Source: Sphingomonas sp. PP-CE-3G-477
GTDB lineage: Bacteria > Pseudomonadota > Alphaproteobacteria > Sphingomonadales > Sphingomonadaceae
Direction of reading: 5' to 3'
DNA length: 64,000 nucleotides
NCBI RefSeq assembly: GCF_003050745.1
Contig: NZ_QAOF01000001.1
Span: 124,001 to 188,000 of the forward strand
Both the position numbers and the translations under genes were made by a program. Below are positions 25,328 through 34,193 of this stretch, piece by piece (position 1 is the first letter of the stretch; every line of letters starts with the position of its first letter). The notes below the pieces were generated by a model. It had not been told where the DNA came from. It made no database searches and saw only the letters and a list, made by a program, of their open reading frames with translations.

Positions 25328-26518
25328 GTGACCATCACCCCGCTCATGCCCGTCTACCCGCGGTGTGGCGTGCGTCCGGTCCGAGGCGAGGGCGCGTACC
25401 TCTTCGGCGAGGACGGTCAGCAGTATCTCGATTTTGCGAGCGGCATCGCGGTCAACGCGCTCGGCCACGCGCATCCACGCCTGACCAAGGCGATCGCGGA
25501 TCAGGCGGCGACGCTGATGCACGTGTCGAACCTGTACGGGTCGCCGCAGGGCGAGCACCTCGCACAGCGCCTCGTCGACAATACCTTCGCTGACACCGTG
25601 TTCTTCACCAATTCGGGCGCGGAAGCGGTCGAGTGCGCGATCAAGACCGCGCGGCGCTATCACTTCGCCAACGGCAATCCGCAGCGGCATACGCTGATCA
25701 CGTTCGACACCGCGTTCCACGGGCGTACGCTCGGCGCGATCTCGGCGACCAATCAGGCGAAGATGCGCGACGGGTTCGAGCCGTTGCTGCCGGGGTTCGC
25801 CTATGCGAAGTTCAACGATCTCGAAGGCGCGCTGGCGCTGATCGACGACAACACCGCGGGCTTCCTGGTCGAGCCGATCCAGGGCGAGGGCGGTATCCGC
25901 CAGGCGAGTCACGAGTTCCTCACCGGTCTGCGCAAGGCGTGCGACGAGCACGGCCTGCTGCTGGTGCTCGACGAGGTCCAGTGCGGCTATGGGCGTACCG
26001 GCAAGTTCTTCGCGCATGAGCTGTACGGCATCACGCCGGACATCATGGCGGTTGCCAAGGGTATCGGCGGCGGCTTCCCGCTGGGCGCCTGCCTCGCGAC
26101 CGAGGAAGCGGCCAAGGGCATGGTCGCGGGCACGCACGGCTCGACCTATGGCGGCAACCCGTTGGCGATGGCGGCGGGCGAGGCGATCCTCGACGTGATG
26201 CTGGAGGACGGGTTCCTCGAGAACGTCACCGCGATGGGCGACCGGTTGCGGCAGGGGCTCGAACAGATGATCCCCAACCACGATCATTTGTTCGACAGCG
26301 TTCGCGGCACCGGGCTGATGCTCGGGCTGAAGCTGAAGAGCGACAGCCGTGCGTTCGTCGCGTTCGCGCGCGACAACCATAATCTGCTGCTGGTGTCGGC
26401 GGGCGAGAACGTCGTCCGCATCCTGCCGCCGCTGGTGATCGACGAGAGCCATATCGCCGAGTGCATCGACAAGCTGTCGACCGCCGCGCGCGTCTACGTG
26501 CCTGCCGCCGACGATTGA
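25328..26518 (+). CDS. argD: Acetylornithine aminotransferase
   Basis: A 396-residue class III PLP aminotransferase that makes acetylornithine (or succinyl-diaminopimelate) in the arginine pathway. Motifs: [36 protein letters not shown], and the PLP lysine in [15 protein letters not shown] (about residue 244). Start GTG 25328 follows a GGAGCTG site. argF follows after a family C repeat, so the two arginine genes form a functional pair. The 199-base gap upstream shows no gene that I can support. Confidence 0.96.
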   Translation: MTITPLMPVYPRCGVRPVRGEGAYLFGEDGQQYLDFASGIAVNALGHAHPRLTKAIADQAATLMHVSNLYGSPQGEHLAQRLVDNTFADTVFFTNSGAEAVECAIKTARRYHFANGNPQRHTLITFDTAFHGRTLGAISATNQAKMRDGFEPLLPGFAYAKFNDLEGALALIDDNTAGFLVEPIQGEGGIRQASHEFLTGLRKACDEHGLLLVLDEVQCGYGRTGKFFAHELYGITPDIMAVAKGIGGGFPLGACLATEEAAKGMVAGTHGSTYGGNPLAMAAGEAILDVMLEDGFLENVTAMGDRLRQGLEQMIPNHDHLFDSVRGTGLMLGLKLKSDSRAFVAFARDNHNLLLVSAGENVVRILPPLVIDESHIAECIDKLSTAARVYVPAADD

Positions 26519-26521
26519 AAC

Positions 26522-26654
26522 TGATCCTCCCCGGTACGGGGAGGGGGACCATGCGAAGCATGGTGGAGGGGGCTTTCCCCGCAGCGCAGCATCCGTGGAG
26601 GTCCCCCTCCACCACTTGCTCTGCAAGCGGTCCCCCTCCCCGTGCCGGGGAGGA
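26522..26654. repeat. Family C palindromic repeat, copy C4, supplying the argF ribosome binding site
   Basis: Left mini-hairpin CCTCCCCGGTACGGGGAGGG, right CCTCCCCGTGCCGGGGAGG, with internal arms AGCATGGTGGAGGGGGC and TGGAGGTCCCCCTCCACCAC-type sequence. The last bases GGGGAGGAATT lie directly before the argF ATG and act as its Shine-Dalgarno sequence. Confidence 0.82.
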
Positions 26655-26657
26655 ATT

Positions 26658-27575
26658 ATGCGTCATTTCCTGAATCTCACCGACGCCGGAGCCGACGGCA
26701 TCGCCGCGATGCTGGCCGACGCACTCGACCGCAAGGCGGCCCGCGCCGGCTTCCCCAAGGGCCGCGTCGACGCCGATGCACCGCTCGCCGGCCACACGCT
26801 GGCGATGGTGTTCGAGAAGAGCTCCACGCGCACGCGCTTCTCGTTCGACATGGCGATCCGTCAGCTCGGCGGCACCTCGATCGTGTCCGACGGCGGCTCG
26901 ATGCAGCTCGGCCGCGGCGAGTCGATCGCCGACACCGCGCGCATCCTGTCGGGCTATGTCGACGCGATCATGATCCGTACCGACGATCACGCCAAGATCG
27001 AGGAGATGGCGCACTACGCCTCGGTCCCGGTCATCAACGGGCTGACCGACGCGTCGCATCCGTGCCAGATCATGGCCGACCTGCTGACGATCATCGAGAG
27101 CGGCAAGACACTGCCCGGCCTCAAGGTCGCGTGGCTCGGCGACGGCAACAACGTGCTCGCCTCGATCGTCGAGGCCGCCGGGCTGATGCAGTTCGACGTC
27201 GTCGCGGCGTGCCCGCAGGGGTATATGCCGACCGAGGCGGATGTCGCGATCGGCAAGGGGCGTGCGAAGATCGTGTCGACGCCGCGCGAGGCGGTCGAGG
27301 GGGCGGATATCGTCGTCACCGACACCTGGATCTCGATGGGGCAGGCGCATGCCGATGCGAAGCTGAAGGCGCTCACACCGTACCAGGTCGACGCCGCGCT
27401 GATGGCACTCGCCAAACCCGACGCGAAGTTCCTCCACTGCCTCCCCGCGCACCGCGGCGAAGAAGTCACGCCCGAGGTGATCGACGGTCCGCAGTCGTTG
27501 ATCTGGCAGGAGGCCGAGAACCGTCTCCACGCGCAGAAGTCGGTCCTGCGCTGGTGCTTCGGGCAGATCGGTTGA
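26658..27575 (+). CDS. argF: Ornithine carbamoyltransferase
   Basis: A 305-residue enzyme that joins carbamoyl phosphate to ornithine to give citrulline. Carbamoyl phosphate site [13 protein letters not shown] (about residues 52-64), [14 protein letters not shown] and the ornithine/SMG and [11 protein letters not shown] segments are intact. Start ATG 26658 has GGAGGAATT immediately upstream, provided by the C4 repeat. The frame is open upstream, but only through the repeat. argD lies upstream and hslO 32 bases downstream. Confidence 0.97.
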   Translation: MRHFLNLTDAGADGIAAMLADALDRKAARAGFPKGRVDADAPLAGHTLAMVFEKSSTRTRFSFDMAIRQLGGTSIVSDGGSMQLGRGESIADTARILSGYVDAIMIRTDDHAKIEEMAHYASVPVINGLTDASHPCQIMADLLTIIESGKTLPGLKVAWLGDGNNVLASIVEAAGLMQFDVVAACPQGYMPTEADVAIGKGRAKIVSTPREAVEGADIVVTDTWISMGQAHADAKLKALTPYQVDAALMALAKPDAKFLHCLPAHRGEEVTPEVIDGPQSLIWQEAENRLHAQKSVLRWCFGQIG

Positions 27576-27607
27576 CCTGAACGGGCAGGGTCACCATCTG
27601 GCGGACG

Positions 27608-28525
27608 ATGAACGATACGCCAAAATTCGATCCCAACGTGACCGATCTCGACCGTGCGCTGGCTTTCGCGATCCCGACGCGCAGTGCACGCGGCCGGATC
27701 GTGCGGCTCGGCACCGCGCTTGACGAAGTGCTTGCCGCGCACGCCTATCCGCCCGCGATCGAGAAATTGCTCGCCGAGGCGCTCACGCTCGCGGCGCTGA
27801 TCGGTTCGACGCTCAAGGATTCGAGCGGCCAGCTGACGATGCAGACGCGCACCGACAACGGCGTCGTCCAGTTGCTCGTCTGCGACTACCGCGGCGGCGA
27901 AGTGCGCGGCTACATCGAATACGACGCCGACAAGCTCGCCGAAGCCCCCGCCGAGCCGTCGCTGTTCGCCCTCTTCGGCGCTGGCTATCTCGCGATCACG
28001 TTCGACATGGCGACCAGCAACGAGCGCTATCAGGGCATCGTCCCGCTCGACGGCGACACGTTGTCGCAGGCCGCGCAGAGCTATTTCACGCAGTCCGAGC
28101 AGATCCCGACGATGATCCGCACCGGCATGGCGAAGGGCCCCGACGGTCGCTGCATCTCCGGCGGGCTGTTCCTCCAGCATCTCCCCGAGGGCGAGGACGG
28201 GCGCGAGCGCCTGCATACAAAGCTCGACCATCCCGAATGGGAGCATGTCGCCACGCTCGGCAACACGATGGGCGTCGATGAACTCACCGATGCGACGTTG
28301 CCGCTGGAGACGCTCGTCTGGCGCCTGTTCAACGAGGAGGAGGACGTCCGCATCCTCGCCGATATCCCGATCACGCGCGGATGTCGCTGCGATCCCGAGT
28401 ACATAAAGGGCGTGATCTCGAAATTCCCGTTGGAGGAGCGCCAGTCGATGGCGGACGAGAGCGGCTTCATCATCGTCGACTGCGCGTTCTGTGCGACGAA
28501 ATTTCCGGTGCCAGTCGACGGCTAA
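27608..28525 (+). CDS. hslO: Redox-regulated chaperone Hsp33
   Basis: A 305-residue cytosolic chaperone activated by oxidation. The N-terminal core is well conserved (ARGRIVRLGTALDEVLAAHA, LKDSSGQLTMQTRTDNGVV), and the C-terminal zinc switch has CxC (TRGCRCDPEY) and CxxC (VDCAFCATKF). In the reduced state the four cysteines bind zinc; on oxidation they form disulfides and the chaperone turns on. It ends 79 bases before an intrinsic terminator (28604-28629). Confidence 0.95.
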   Translation: MNDTPKFDPNVTDLDRALAFAIPTRSARGRIVRLGTALDEVLAAHAYPPAIEKLLAEALTLAALIGSTLKDSSGQLTMQTRTDNGVVQLLVCDYRGGEVRGYIEYDADKLAEAPAEPSLFALFGAGYLAITFDMATSNERYQGIVPLDGDTLSQAAQSYFTQSEQIPTMIRTGMAKGPDGRCISGGLFLQHLPEGEDGRERLHTKLDHPEWEHVATLGNTMGVDELTDATLPLETLVWRLFNEEEDVRILADIPITRGCRCDPEYIKGVISKFPLEERQSMADESGFIIVDCAFCATKFPVPVDG

Positions 28526-28603
28526 GCGTCTGTGTTAAAAGGAAAAATACCCTCACACCGCCGAATTAACGTGATCTTTACCTCTCGTCGGCATAGGTGA
28601 CTC

Positions 28604-28629
28604 CGTGCTCTTATTCAGCACGTTTTTTT
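28604..28629 (+). terminator. Intrinsic terminator after hslO
   Basis: CGTGCT / AGCACG stem around CTTATTC, followed by seven T residues. It is a compact classical terminator for the argF-hslO direction. Confidence 0.85.
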
Positions 28630-28661
28630 CTCCCTTGTGGCGCGCTAGCGCGCCAACCTTC

Positions 28662-28694
28662 AGGGCCGCTCCACCGGGCGGCCCTTTCTTTTTG
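28662..28694 (+). terminator. Second intrinsic terminator between hslO and queC
   Basis: AGGGCCGC / GCGGCCCT perfect 8-bp stem, followed by TTCTTTTT. It lies about 30 bases before queC. The 16-bp palindrome GGCGCGCTAGCGCGCC (28639-28654) lies between the two terminators. Confidence 0.75.
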
Positions 28695-28723
28695 GCTGCT
28701 GCTGGCCTAGCGGACTCCGCATC

Positions 28724-29425
28724 ATGACATCCTCCCCTTATGCGGTCGCCCTCGTCTCCGGCGGCCTCGACTCGATGGTATCCGCGGCGATGGCGCGCGA
28801 CGCCGGACAGCGCGTGCTCGCGCTGTCGTTCGACTATAACCAGCGCCACCGCGTCGAGCTCGCGGCCGCACGCCGCATCGCCGACGCGCTCGGCGTCGAG
28901 CGCCATATCGTGTTGCCGATGGATCTGTCCGCGTTCGGCGGCTCAGCGCTGACCGCCGATATCGACGTGCCGAAGGGCGGCGCGGGTACCGAAGACGGCG
29001 GCGGCATTCCCGTCACCTACGTGCCGGCGCGCAACACCATCTTCCTCAGCCTCGCGCTCGGCTGGGCCGAAGCGGCGGGCGCGCGCGACATCTATATCGG
29101 CGTCAACGCGCTTGATTATTCGGGCTATCCCGATTGCCGCCCCGAATTCATCGCCGCGTTCGAAGGTCTCGCCGAGCTCGCGACCAAGGCCGGTGTCGAA
29201 GGCGATCCGTTCCGCATCCAGGCACCGCTCCAGCATATGACGAAGGCGGATATCGTCCGCGAAGGCACGCGTCTCGGGCTCGATCTCGGCCTGAGCTGGT
29301 CATGCTATGATCCGGCACTTGGCTCCCTGCATTGCGGCGAATGCGACAGCTGCCGCCTGCGCGCGAAGGGCTTCGACGAGGCCGGGATCGCCGATCCGAC
29401 GCGCTATGCCGTGAAGCCGATCTGA
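28724..29425 (+). CDS. queC: 7-cyano-7-deazaguanine synthase
   Basis: A 233-residue ATP-dependent enzyme converting 7-carboxy-7-deazaguanine to preQ0 in queuosine biosynthesis. PP-loop [16 protein letters not shown] at residues 9-24, [28 protein letters not shown], and the zinc cysteines near the C-terminus ([19 protein letters not shown]). queE follows by two bases, so carboxylation product and amidation enzyme are made from one transcript. I saw no preQ1 riboswitch upstream. Confidence 0.97.
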   Translation: MTSSPYAVALVSGGLDSMVSAAMARDAGQRVLALSFDYNQRHRVELAAARRIADALGVERHIVLPMDLSAFGGSALTADIDVPKGGAGTEDGGGIPVTYVPARNTIFLSLALGWAEAAGARDIYIGVNALDYSGYPDCRPEFIAAFEGLAELATKAGVEGDPFRIQAPLQHMTKADIVREGTRLGLDLGLSWSCYDPALGSLHCGECDSCRLRAKGFDEAGIADPTRYAVKPI

Positions 29426-29427
29426 CG

Positions 29428-30060
29428 ATGAGTTATGCGGTCAAGGAGATGTTCCTGACGCTGCAGGGCGAGGGCGTGAACGCGGGCCGCCGTGCGGTGT
29501 TCGTGCGCTTTGCCGGGTGCAATCTCTGGTCGGGCCGCGAACAGGATCGCGCCACCGCGGTGTGCAAATTCTGCGATACAGAGTTCGTCGGCACCGATGG
29601 GCTCGGCGGCGGCAAGTTCGCCGATGCACAGGCGTTGGCGGATGCGGTCGCGGGGTTCTGGGGCGAGGGGACGACCGACCGGTTCGTCGTGCTCACCGGT
29701 GGCGAGCCGATGCTCCAGATCGACGACGCGGTCGTCGAGGCGCTGCATGCGGCCGGTTTCCGGATCGCGATGGAGAGCAACGGGACGATTGCCGCACACC
29801 CCGGTATCGACTGGGTCTGCATCAGTCCCAAGGCCGGCAGCATCGTCGTCCAGCGCACCGGCGACGAGCTGAAGCTGGTCTGGCCGCAGCCGGGCACCGA
29901 TATCGCCGACGTCGAGACCTGGGACTTCGCAAACCTGCTGCTCCAGCCGCTCGACGATCCGAATGCGGATGCGAACCGCGAGGCGTGCGTGGATATGGTG
30001 ATGGCGCGGCCGCAGTGGCGGCTCTCGCTCCAGACCCACAAGCTGCTGGGCTTGCGCTGA
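29428..30060 (+). CDS. queE: 7-carboxy-7-deazaguanine synthase (radical SAM)
   Basis: A 210-residue radical SAM enzyme that converts 6-carboxytetrahydropterin to 7-carboxy-7-deazaguanine. The cluster motif is the expanded CX14CX2C form (first Cys in FAGCNLWSG, then VCKFCDTEF), as known for some proteobacterial QueE proteins, rather than CX3CX2C. LTGGEPMLQ and AMESNGT follow. Start ATG 29428 (MSYAVKEMFLTLQGEGVNAG) is the conserved N-terminus; queC ends two bases upstream. Confidence 0.96.
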   Translation: MSYAVKEMFLTLQGEGVNAGRRAVFVRFAGCNLWSGREQDRATAVCKFCDTEFVGTDGLGGGKFADAQALADAVAGFWGEGTTDRFVVLTGGEPMLQIDDAVVEALHAAGFRIAMESNGTIAAHPGIDWVCISPKAGSIVVQRTGDELKLVWPQPGTDIADVETWDFANLLLQPLDDPNADANREACVDMVMARPQWRLSLQTHKLLGLR

Positions 30061-30131
30061 GGCGTTCGGGAGGGGGCTGGACGTTTCCGTCCCATCTATA
30101 CGCGCTCCACTCCGCCGGATGATCAACGCCT

Positions 30132-30219
30132 CCCGTCATCCCAGCGAAAGCTGGGATATCCCCGTTTGACTCCGGTCGTCTGACTAGAGGGATACCCCAG
30201 CTTTCGCCGGGGTCACGGG
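30132..30219. repeat. Family B twin-hairpin repeat, copy B7
   Basis: CCCGTCATCCCAGCGAAAGC on the left and GCTTTCGCCGGGGTCACGGG on the right. The left mini-hairpin is CCCAGC-GAAA-GCTGGG, with a GNRA loop. It lies between convergent queE and the hypothetical minus gene. Confidence 0.82.
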
Positions 30220-30312
30220 ATGGGGCAGAGCGGCGGAATCAAGATACGGGATAAGGGCAGGGGCCGGAAGAAATCGACGCAGACCTGGTCCCGACTTACA
30301 ACCCCCGATGCC

Positions 30313-31017
30313 TTACCTTCCGGCGATCCCGACGCCTGCGGGCGGCCAGTTCTGCGCGCCGCACTTCTTGTCGACCCACTCGCCCTTCTTGTTCCAGCAG
30401 ATCACGTCGAGGCGCGGCATCGCGGCCGTGTCGCGACCGATGCGACGCGGGAAGCGCTGTTCGCCCCAGGGGATCAGGCTGTTGCGCAGCTCACGCGAGC
30501 GCGCCAGCGCGACCTCGGAGAAATGCCCGCGCGGCGTGAAGATCGCGTCGCGACCGATCGAGGCGGCGGTCTGGCAGAAGCCGTACTGCGCAGCGACCGT
30601 GGCAAAGCTCGAATAGGTGCGCGTGCCGAACTGGTCGAGCGCGGTCTGCCCGGCCTTGGGGCCCGCCGCCTTGTTCACGCGAACGAAGTATTTGGTCAGC
30701 GTGTCGAACGAATTCTTCAACTCCTCACCGTGGTCGGCGAGGATCGAATTGTAGGTCGGCACGGTCAGCAGGGTCGGCTCGAACTGGCACTGCAGCGCCG
30801 CAACGTTCAGTGCCGCACGCATGTGCCATACGAGCGCGGCGCGCGTCTCGGCCGGGGTCGCACCGGGCAAGGGCTGCCCCAGATCCGCTTCGTCGCCGGT
30901 CACGGCAGCGGCCGAAAAATCGCGCGACTGTAAAAAGAACTGCGCCGACGCCGACTGCGCGACAGCGAGACCGCTCGACGCGACGCAAAGCGCGAGCGCG
31001 GTACGCAACACTTTCAT
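30313..31017 (-). CDS. Exported hypothetical protein
   Basis: A 234-residue protein with a Sec signal peptide (MKVLRTALALCVASSGLAVA, cleavage after ASA). The mature part has an ordered pattern (SRDFSAAAVTGDEADLGQPL, AALVWHMRAALNVAALQCQF, TYNSILADHGEEL) with four cysteines (one in LQCQF, one in YGFCQTA, and a pair in ICWNKKGEWVDKKCG), which may form disulfides. The end is proline/glycine rich. I recognise the pattern as a widespread but uncharacterised sphingomonad protein. No operon partner. Confidence 0.65.
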   Translation of the reverse strand: MKVLRTALALCVASSGLAVAQSASAQFFLQSRDFSAAAVTGDEADLGQPLPGATPAETRAALVWHMRAALNVAALQCQFEPTLLTVPTYNSILADHGEELKNSFDTLTKYFVRVNKAAGPKAGQTALDQFGTRTYSSFATVAAQYGFCQTAASIGRDAIFTPRGHFSEVALARSRELRNSLIPWGEQRFPRRIGRDTAAMPRLDVICWNKKGEWVDKKCGAQNWPPAGVGIAGR

Positions 31018-31201
31018 TCCAACCTCCCCAGGGGCATTCCAAGGGACCGAATCTAAAGCGTTTCGCGGAAACTCCCAAGCGATTTTAACCTTTTCCGACC
31101 GCCGCGAGCACATCGGTTGCACCGCGCCGGAAAACTCGATTCGTCGCGTCCGGAACGATCGCTGGATGCGCCCGGATCGGGGGCGGCCTGCCACAACGGA
31201 A

Positions 31202-31231
31202 AAGGGCCGCCCGGTTGCCCGGGCGGCCCTT
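31202..31231 (-). terminator. Intrinsic terminator of the Met-rich lipoprotein gene
   Basis: A perfect 13-bp stem (AAGGGCCGCCCGG / CCGGGCGGCCCTT) with a four-base loop. On the minus strand it ends GGCCCTTTT. It lies 57 bases downstream of the lipoprotein stop. Confidence 0.75.
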
Positions 31232-31287
31232 CACACCGCGTAGGTCCTGTCGGAAACTACCCGCCGAAGCGGGTAATCTCCACGGGA

Positions 31288-31554
31288 TTACATTGCGTTG
31301 TTGGTCATCATGGTGTCGTTCGACATCATCGTGTCGTTCGCCATCATGGTGTCGTTGGCCATCATGCCACCGTTCGACGCGCCGTCGACTGCGGTCATGT
31401 TGTCGGTCATGGTGTCCATGCCTTCAGTGGCGTTCATGTCGGTGACCATCGTGTTGTCGGTGGTCGTCTCGGTCTTCGGACCGCAAGCCGAAACGGCAAG
31501 TGCTGCGCTGGCGATCAGCGAACCGGTCAGGACCTTGGAAATGAGTGCACGCAT
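31288..31554 (-). CDS. Small methionine-rich lipoprotein with tandem repeat
   Basis: An 88-residue lipoprotein. The signal ends at the lipobox VSAC (residue 24). The mature part is made almost entirely of M, N, T, D and A. Its second half repeats NDTMMAN/NDTMMSN (GGMMANDTMMANDTMMSNDT), encoded by a tandem repeat of about 18 bases (31307-31371). Seventeen methionines in 88 residues suggest a copper- or oxidant-related role, but this is inference from composition only. It has its own terminator. Confidence 0.7.
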   Translation of the reverse strand: MRALISKVLTGSLIASAALAVSACGPKTETTTDNTMVTDMNATEGMDTMTDNMTAVDGASNGGMMANDTMMANDTMMSNDTMMTNNAM

Positions 31555-31657
31555 GTGGAAGCTCCCTAGATAGAGGATTTGGCTGGCTGCTCGCCCTTAA
31601 TACCCAAATCGTAGTGGACATTAATCCGATAACGCCTTGCCCTCAAGCCTCGTTTTC

Positions 31658-32311
31658 TCAAGGACAAGAAACTGTTTCAAGAAAAGCGTCGTTTGTTAAC
31701 GCGAGGGCTGCATCGAAAGTTGCAAGATCGGCTTTAATGCCCAGCGATTGCAGGCTGGTAACGCCGAACTCGGGCAGGCCGCAGGGGACGATACCGCCAA
31801 AGTGCGACAGGTCGGGGTCGACGTTCACCGAGAAGCCGTGGAGCGTGACCCAACGTCTGACCCGAACGCCGATCGCCCCGATCTTGGCCTCCCGTCCCCG
31901 ATCGAGCGTCCAGATGCCGACCCGGCCATCGACCGCGAACGCCTCGACGCCGAGTTCGCCGAGCGCCGCGATCACCCAGGATTCGAGCGCATGGACATAG
32001 CGGCGGACGTCGCGCCCGCGCTTGGTCAGGTCTAGCACGACATAGCCGATCCGCTGGCCCGGCCCATGATAGGTGTATTTCCCGCCGCGCCCGGTCGGGA
32101 TCACCGGAAAGCGCGCATCGATCAGGTCGCCCGGCTCGGCGCTGGTACCCGCGGTATAGACCGGCGGATGTTCGAGCATCCACAGCAGCTCGCGCGCATC
32201 GCCGGTGCCGACCGCCTCCGCGCGCGCCTCCATCTCGGCCAGCGCGTCGGCATAGGGCGTCAGGCCGGCGCTGGTCCGCCATTCGATATCGGAGGGGAAG
32301 GGGGTGGTCAC
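31658..32311 (-). CDS. lipB: Octanoyltransferase LipB
   Basis: A 217-residue enzyme that moves octanoyl groups from acyl carrier protein to lipoyl domains. Motifs: [40 protein letters not shown], the catalytic lysine in [20 protein letters not shown] and the catalytic cysteine in [19 protein letters not shown] chose GTG 32311 ([12 protein letters not shown]) to match the family length of about 215; ATG 32368 would add 19 residues. It is divergent from the membrane protein at 32430. Confidence 0.93.
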   Translation of the reverse strand: MTTPFPSDIEWRTSAGLTPYADALAEMEARAEAVGTGDARELLWMLEHPPVYTAGTSAEPGDLIDARFPVIPTGRGGKYTYHGPGQRIGYVVLDLTKRGRDVRRYVHALESWVIAALGELGVEAFAVDGRVGIWTLDRGREAKIGAIGVRVRRWVTLHGFSVNVDPDLSHFGGIVPCGLPEFGVTSLQSLGIKADLATFDAALALTNDAFLETVSCP

Positions 32312-32429
32312 CGATCCCAATTGCGCACCCGCGCGCCAAGTTGCAACTCCGGCGCGTGTCGCAACCATGTGGTCAAGTGCAGGGGCTTGGGCTAACCCGC
32401 GAGCCGAGATCAGCGGGGGAGCAAGACGC

Positions 32430-33263
32430 ATGGTGAAGATGGGGACGGTCTGGGATCGCACGGTCGAAGTGCTCAACGGGCGCACCGGCATGATCGCGCC
32501 GATCGCGCTGCTCGGCATGGTCGTGCCCAGCGTGATCCGCGACGGCTATGTCGCGTTCTCGACGCCGGGGACGATCAGCTTTGCCCTGGTCGGCAGCGTG
32601 CTGGCTATCGGGACGCTGGTCGCGATGCTCTGGTCGCAGCTCGCGATCGTCGCGATCGCGACCGACCCCGCCACCGATGCCGCATCCGCACGCCGCCAGG
32701 CTGGCGCGCGCGTGTTGTCTTCGCTCGGCATCACGGTGCTGATCACGCTCGTCGCGGTGCTCCTCGTCATACCGCCGGTCATCGTGCTGATGTCCTCGTC
32801 GGGAACGATCCCGTACGTCGGATTCTCTGCTGCCGGCAGTGCGATGCTTCGTACGGCGCCGTCGCAAGGCCGTGCCGCGCAGTTCGCCATACTGTACTTC
32901 TCAGTGTTCACGCTGATCGCGATCTGGATCGGCGCGCGACTGGCGCTGCTCAACGCGGTCATCCTCAACGAACGCCGCGGGGTCGGTGCGATCCGCCGCT
33001 CCTTCCAGCTGACCAAGGGGCTGACGTGGCGGATCATCGGCGTGCTGATCCTGTTCGCGATCGTCATGCTCGTGTCCACCTGGGCCGCGCAGTCGGTGAC
33101 CGGGATCATCTTCCGCCTCGCGCTCGGCGCGAAGGGCATTGCGACCGCGACGTTCCTGTCGGGCGTCGTCGCCACGATCGTCACCACCGTCTTCACCGCG
33201 CTCGCCGCGGTCTTCACCGCGCAGCTCTACGTCGCGGTCAGAGAGAAACTTCCCCAGGAATGA
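32430..33263 (+). CDS. Polytopic membrane protein, glycerophosphodiesterase-membrane-domain-like
   Basis: A 277-residue integral membrane protein with about six helices. The arrangement of helices around [20 protein letters not shown] is the YciC/GDPDase membrane-domain pattern (a conserved RRSFxLT/KG element, about residues 188-207). Function unknown. Start ATG 32430 follows GGGGGAG. Its stop overlaps the start of the next gene (ATGA), whose product has the same element, so the two are coupled and probably paralogous. Confidence 0.7.
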   Translation: MVKMGTVWDRTVEVLNGRTGMIAPIALLGMVVPSVIRDGYVAFSTPGTISFALVGSVLAIGTLVAMLWSQLAIVAIATDPATDAASARRQAGARVLSSLGITVLITLVAVLLVIPPVIVLMSSSGTIPYVGFSAAGSAMLRTAPSQGRAAQFAILYFSVFTLIAIWIGARLALLNAVILNERRGVGAIRRSFQLTKGLTWRIIGVLILFAIVMLVSTWAAQSVTGIIFRLALGAKGIATATFLSGVVATIVTTVFTALAAVFTAQLYVAVREKLPQE

Positions 33264-34012
33264 AATCCCCGATGAAGCTCGATTTCGCGACCGTTCTCAC
33301 CGACGCCTGGACGCTGTTCAAGCGCGACCGCGACCTGTTGCTGCGGATCGCCGCGCCGTTCCTGTTCCTGCCCGCGTTCGCGCTAGCGCTGGTCGTGCCC
33401 GATCCGCCGATGCCCGATGCGGCCGCGGGCAACAACGAAGCGCAGGCTTTGGTCTGGGCCGACGCGGTGCAGACCTGGGCAGCGGCGCATGGCGGCTGGT
33501 ACCTGCTGGCCTATGTGATGAGCTTCTTCGGTACGTCCTTGTTCTACGCGCTGTATCTCGATCGCGAGCATCTCGATCTGCGGCAGGCGTTGACGCGCTG
33601 CCTGCGAATCTTCCCGCGTTTCCTGCTGGCGATGGTGATCGTCTCGCTGCCGGCGGGGGCAGGGCTGCTGCTCTACGCGATCCCCGGCCTCTACATTCTC
33701 GGCCGGACGATGCTGACCGGCCCCGCACTGTTCGCCGAAGCCCCGCTCGGTGCTCTCGGCGCAATCCGCCGCAGCTTCACGCTCAGCCGAGGCTCGGGGC
33801 TCCCGCTGATGGGACTGGCTGCGTTCAGCTACATCAGCGGCTGGCTCGTCGGTGCGCCGTTCATGATGCTCGACAAGGCGCTGCGTGAAGCGGGCGAACC
33901 CAACCCGGTCGCGCTCGCGATCGTCGATGCGGGTGCGGCTGTGGCGGCCATGGCAGCCGGCATCGCGATGGCCCTGATCGCCATCTCCGCCTACCGCCGC
34001 CTGGCGCGGTAA
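33260..34012 (+). CDS. Second polytopic membrane protein, paralogue-like
   Basis: A 250-residue integral membrane protein. It starts with LDFATVLTDAWTLFKRDRDL and has hydrophobic helices around residues 28-45, 70-90, 110-135, 170-195 and 215-245. AIRRSFTLSRGSGLPLMG (about residues 168-185) is the same motif as in the preceding protein. ATG 33260 overlaps the preceding stop by four bases with AGGA upstream. Family: YciC-like/unknown transporter-like protein. No soluble domain. Confidence 0.7.
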   Translation: MKSPMKLDFATVLTDAWTLFKRDRDLLLRIAAPFLFLPAFALALVVPDPPMPDAAAGNNEAQALVWADAVQTWAAAHGGWYLLAYVMSFFGTSLFYALYLDREHLDLRQALTRCLRIFPRFLLAMVIVSLPAGAGLLLYAIPGLYILGRTMLTGPALFAEAPLGALGAIRRSFTLSRGSGLPLMGLAAFSYISGWLVGAPFMMLDKALREAGEPNPVALAIVDAGAAVAAMAAGIAMALIAISAYRRLAR

Positions 34013-34036
34013 GGGGCGAGCCCGCCTGATCGAAAG

Positions 34037-34144
34037 CACCTCCCCGGCGGAGGCCGGGGCCCAATTGGAAAGGTCGCAGTAATCGGCCGCCGCGCTCAGT
34101 TAGCAACGTCCCCCAATTGGACCCCGGCCTCCGCCGGGGAGGTG
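34037..34144. repeat. Family A twin-hairpin repeat, copy A3
   Basis: CACCTCCCCGGCGGAGGCCG on the left, CGGCCTCCGCCGGGGAGGTG on the right. It has GGCCCAATTGGAAAGGT and AACGTCCCCCAATTGG boxes. It lies between convergent genes (membrane protein and GNAT). Confidence 0.88.
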
Positions 34145-34193
34145 AACATGGTCGAACGGGATCGGCAACAAGTCGGCTCAGTTGCCGAGTGGG

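Noticed and set aside
28526..28723. PreQ1 riboswitch upstream of queC
   Set aside because: I could not find the preQ1-I or preQ1-II signature; only two terminators and a palindrome are visible.
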